Source of the DNA: Acidobacteriota bacterium
GTDB lineage: Bacteria > Acidobacteriota > Vicinamibacteria > Vicinamibacterales > 2-12-FULL-66-21
NCBI GenBank assembly: GCA_020200195.1
Contig: JAIVJE010000425.1
Span: 1 to 6,160 of the forward strand
DNA length: 6,160 nt
Reading direction: 5' to 3'
Within the stretch, counting starts at the first letter, position 1, and every line of letters starts with the position of its first letter. Shown in pieces: positions 4,758 to 6,160 of this stretch. A model generated the notes under the pieces. The model made no database searches. It had not been told where the DNA came from and saw nothing but the letters and a program-made list of their open reading frames with translations. The translations under genes were made by a program, and so were the position numbers.

Positions 4758-4798
4758 CTTGCTTCGCCCTCAGCCCCTTCGTTTGGAGGAGGTCAGAG

Positions 4799-6160
4799 AT
4801 GAGTAGCCCCACCCTACGGGCCTTCGTTGCAGGTATCGTGCTCTCGCTCGCCGTCCCCGCATCGGCGCAGGAATTCCGCGGCCGCATCAACGGCGTGGTG
4901 ACGGACAACAGCCAGGCCGTGCTGCCCGGGGTGACGGTGACCGCCACCAGTCCGGCATTGATTCAGCCGCAGATTGCCACGACCGGAGCGGAAGGAGCCT
5001 ATCGTTTCCCGGCGCTTCCCGCCGGTGTTTACACGCTGACATTTGATCTAAACGGGTTCCAGAAAGTCGTACGCGAAAACATTCGCGTCGTCATCAACAC
5101 GACATTGACTCTCGATGCGCAGTTGAGCGTCGCGACGCTGCAGGAAACCGTTACCGTCACCGGCGAATCGCCCATCGTCGATACCTCGACGACGGGAATC
5201 GGCACGAATTTCACGAAAGAGTTGCTCACCGAAATTCCCAACGCGCGAGACATCTGGGCGGCGATGGCCCAGGCGCCCGGGTTCCAGGTCACTGGCTATG
5301 ACGTGGGCGGATCGCATACCGGCACGCAGACCGGCTATATGACGTACGGGGTCGGGCAGCAGAACACCACCCGTATCGAAGGCGTGAACACGACCGAAGG
5401 GGCCAGCGCCAACGCCGGCTACTTCGACTTCGGATCGTTCGAAGAGTTTCAGCTCGGGGGCGCCGGGAACATGGCCGATCAGGACGTGCCCGGGGCCTCA
5501 CTCAACATCACGGTGAAGTCGGGCGGCGATCGATTCCAGGGCGCGTGGTACAGCGACTTCGAAAACGACAAAACGATCAGTGACAACGTTCCCGACGCGT
5601 TCCGCACGCGGCTGCAAAAAGACGACGATGGGTTTTTCACCAGGGCAGCCAACGGCCTTCAGCGCGGCAACCCGATCACCAAGCAGTACGACATCAATGT
5701 GAACGTTGGCGGACCGCTCTGGAAGCGCCGTGCGTGGTTCTTCTATTCGTACCGCCTCAACGATCAGTACAAGACGATCATCGGCCTGCCGGATCTCGCC
5801 CGCTCGAAGTTGAGCAACCCCTATACGTTCAAGGGCACGTTCCAGTTGAGCAAGAACAATCAGCTGATTGGCTACCTGAACAAACGCGAGAAGCTGCAGG
5901 ACAAACGCGATCTCGGGCCGACCACGCCGCTCTCGGCGTCTTACTATCAGGCCTCGCGCAACTACCCGATGAAGATCGAATGGACGAGCGTGCTGAGCAG
6001 CCGGCTGTTCCTCGACGTGCTCGCGGGGCAGTGGTACAACTTCTTTCCACTGCGGCCGCAGACGGAATTCGGCAACTTCCCCGTTGACCAGTTTGTGCCC
6101 GGCCGAACGGATCTCAATACCGGTAACCTTTTCGACGGAGGCGCCAACACTGGGTACCAG
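4799..6160 (+). CDS. TonB-dependent receptor with CarboxypepD_reg-like domain, N-terminal 454 residues (3' end outside window)
   Basis: The frame opens with ATG 4799-4801, six bases after an excellent GGAGGAGG Shine-Dalgarno (4785-4792), and stays open to the last base. Residues 1-23 are a signal peptide with a likely cleavage after A-S-A before Gln-Glu. Residues ~27-112 form a carboxypeptidase-regulatory-like Ig-type domain: 'GRINGVVTDNSQAVLPGVTV', then 'GAEGAYRFPALPAGVYTLTF' and 'LNGFQKV'. The plug follows at ~113-245, with 'VTGESPIVDTSTTG', 'IPNARDIWAAMAQAPGF', 'IEGVNTTEG' and 'VPGASLNITVKSGGDRFQG'. Barrel strands begin near residue 246. This is the Oar/SusC-like order of outer-membrane receptors that use TonB energy for import (family knowledge). 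The plug's 'EGVNTTEG' is ordinary for the acidobacterial subgroup. The substrate is unknown. The divergent secreted peptidase suggests peptides or oligomers, but this is only contextual. It is the same type as the fragment at 1-387. Confidence 0.95.
   Translation, partial: MSSPTLRAFVAGIVLSLAVPASAQEFRGRINGVVTDNSQAVLPGVTVTATSPALIQPQIATTGAEGAYRFPALPAGVYTLTFDLNGFQKVVRENIRVVINTTLTLDAQLSVATLQETVTVTGESPIVDTSTTGIGTNFTKELLTEIPNARDIWAAMAQAPGFQVTGYDVGGSHTGTQTGYMTYGVGQQNTTRIEGVNTTEGASANAGYFDFGSFEEFQLGGAGNMADQDVPGASLNITVKSGGDRFQGAWYSDFENDKTISDNVPDAFRTRLQKDDDGFFTRAANGLQRGNPITKQYDINVNVGGPLWKRRAWFFYSYRLNDQYKTIIGLPDLARSKLSNPYTFKGTFQLSKNNQLIGYLNKREKLQDKRDLGPTTPLSASYYQASRNYPMKIEWTSVLSSRLFLDVLAGQWYNFFPLRPQTEFGNFPVDQFVPGRTDLNTGNLFDGGANTGYQ

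Noticed and set aside
3991..4806. Plus-strand open frame of 271 codons that runs into the second receptor's start
   Set aside because: It is Ser/Pro/Arg-rich antisense sequence covering the peptidase 5' half and the pyrimidine tract, with no domain-like features.

Overview
The window looks like chromosomal DNA from a GC-rich member of the Acidobacteriota, probably Vicinamibacteria-like. The reasons are two Oar-type TonB-dependent receptors with a carboxypeptidase-regulatory-like N-terminus (a family strongly expanded in that phylum), the style of the D-Ala-D-Ala carboxypeptidase, and short degenerate repeats in the intergenic gaps. The phylum call is inferred from protein style; no 16S or ribosomal gene is present.

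Layout, left to right: (1) 1-387 (+), the 3' end of an outer-membrane TonB-dependent receptor, closed by a strong rho-independent terminator at 422-453. (2) 474-1316 (+), an FdhE-like formate dehydrogenase accessory protein with all four CxxC pairs, possibly read from a leaderless mRNA. (3) 1341-2219 (-), a D-alanyl-D-alanine carboxypeptidase (peptidase S11) convergent with fdhE, with an intact catalytic domain but no visible signal peptide. (4) 2220-2634, a 415-base gap with a hairpin and an inverted, degenerate GATCGGG/CCCGATC repeat cluster. (5) 2635-3204 (+), an unrecognised small membrane protein whose last ~18 codons are made of repeat sequence. (6) 3205-3404, a convergent gap with two oppositely oriented CACGGAG-type arrays. 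(7) 3405-4670 (-), an exported M20-family metallopeptidase. (8) 4671-4798, a divergent promoter gap with five copies of a 7-bp CCCTTNT unit. (9) 4799 to the window end (+), the first 454 codons of a second TonB-dependent receptor, with signal peptide, CarboxypepD_reg-like domain, plug and start of the barrel.

The genes do not form one obvious pathway. The most coherent pair is the exported M20 peptidase divergent from the second receptor, which could share a promoter region and work in peptide or oligomer scavenging (inference). The most unusual content lies between the genes: each of three gaps carries a different short-period degenerate repeat, one of which runs into a coding sequence, and the carboxypeptidase has a good ribosome binding site that leads into an out-of-frame 8-codon mini-ORF. 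I see no phage, transposase, CRISPR, toxin-antitoxin or defence genes.
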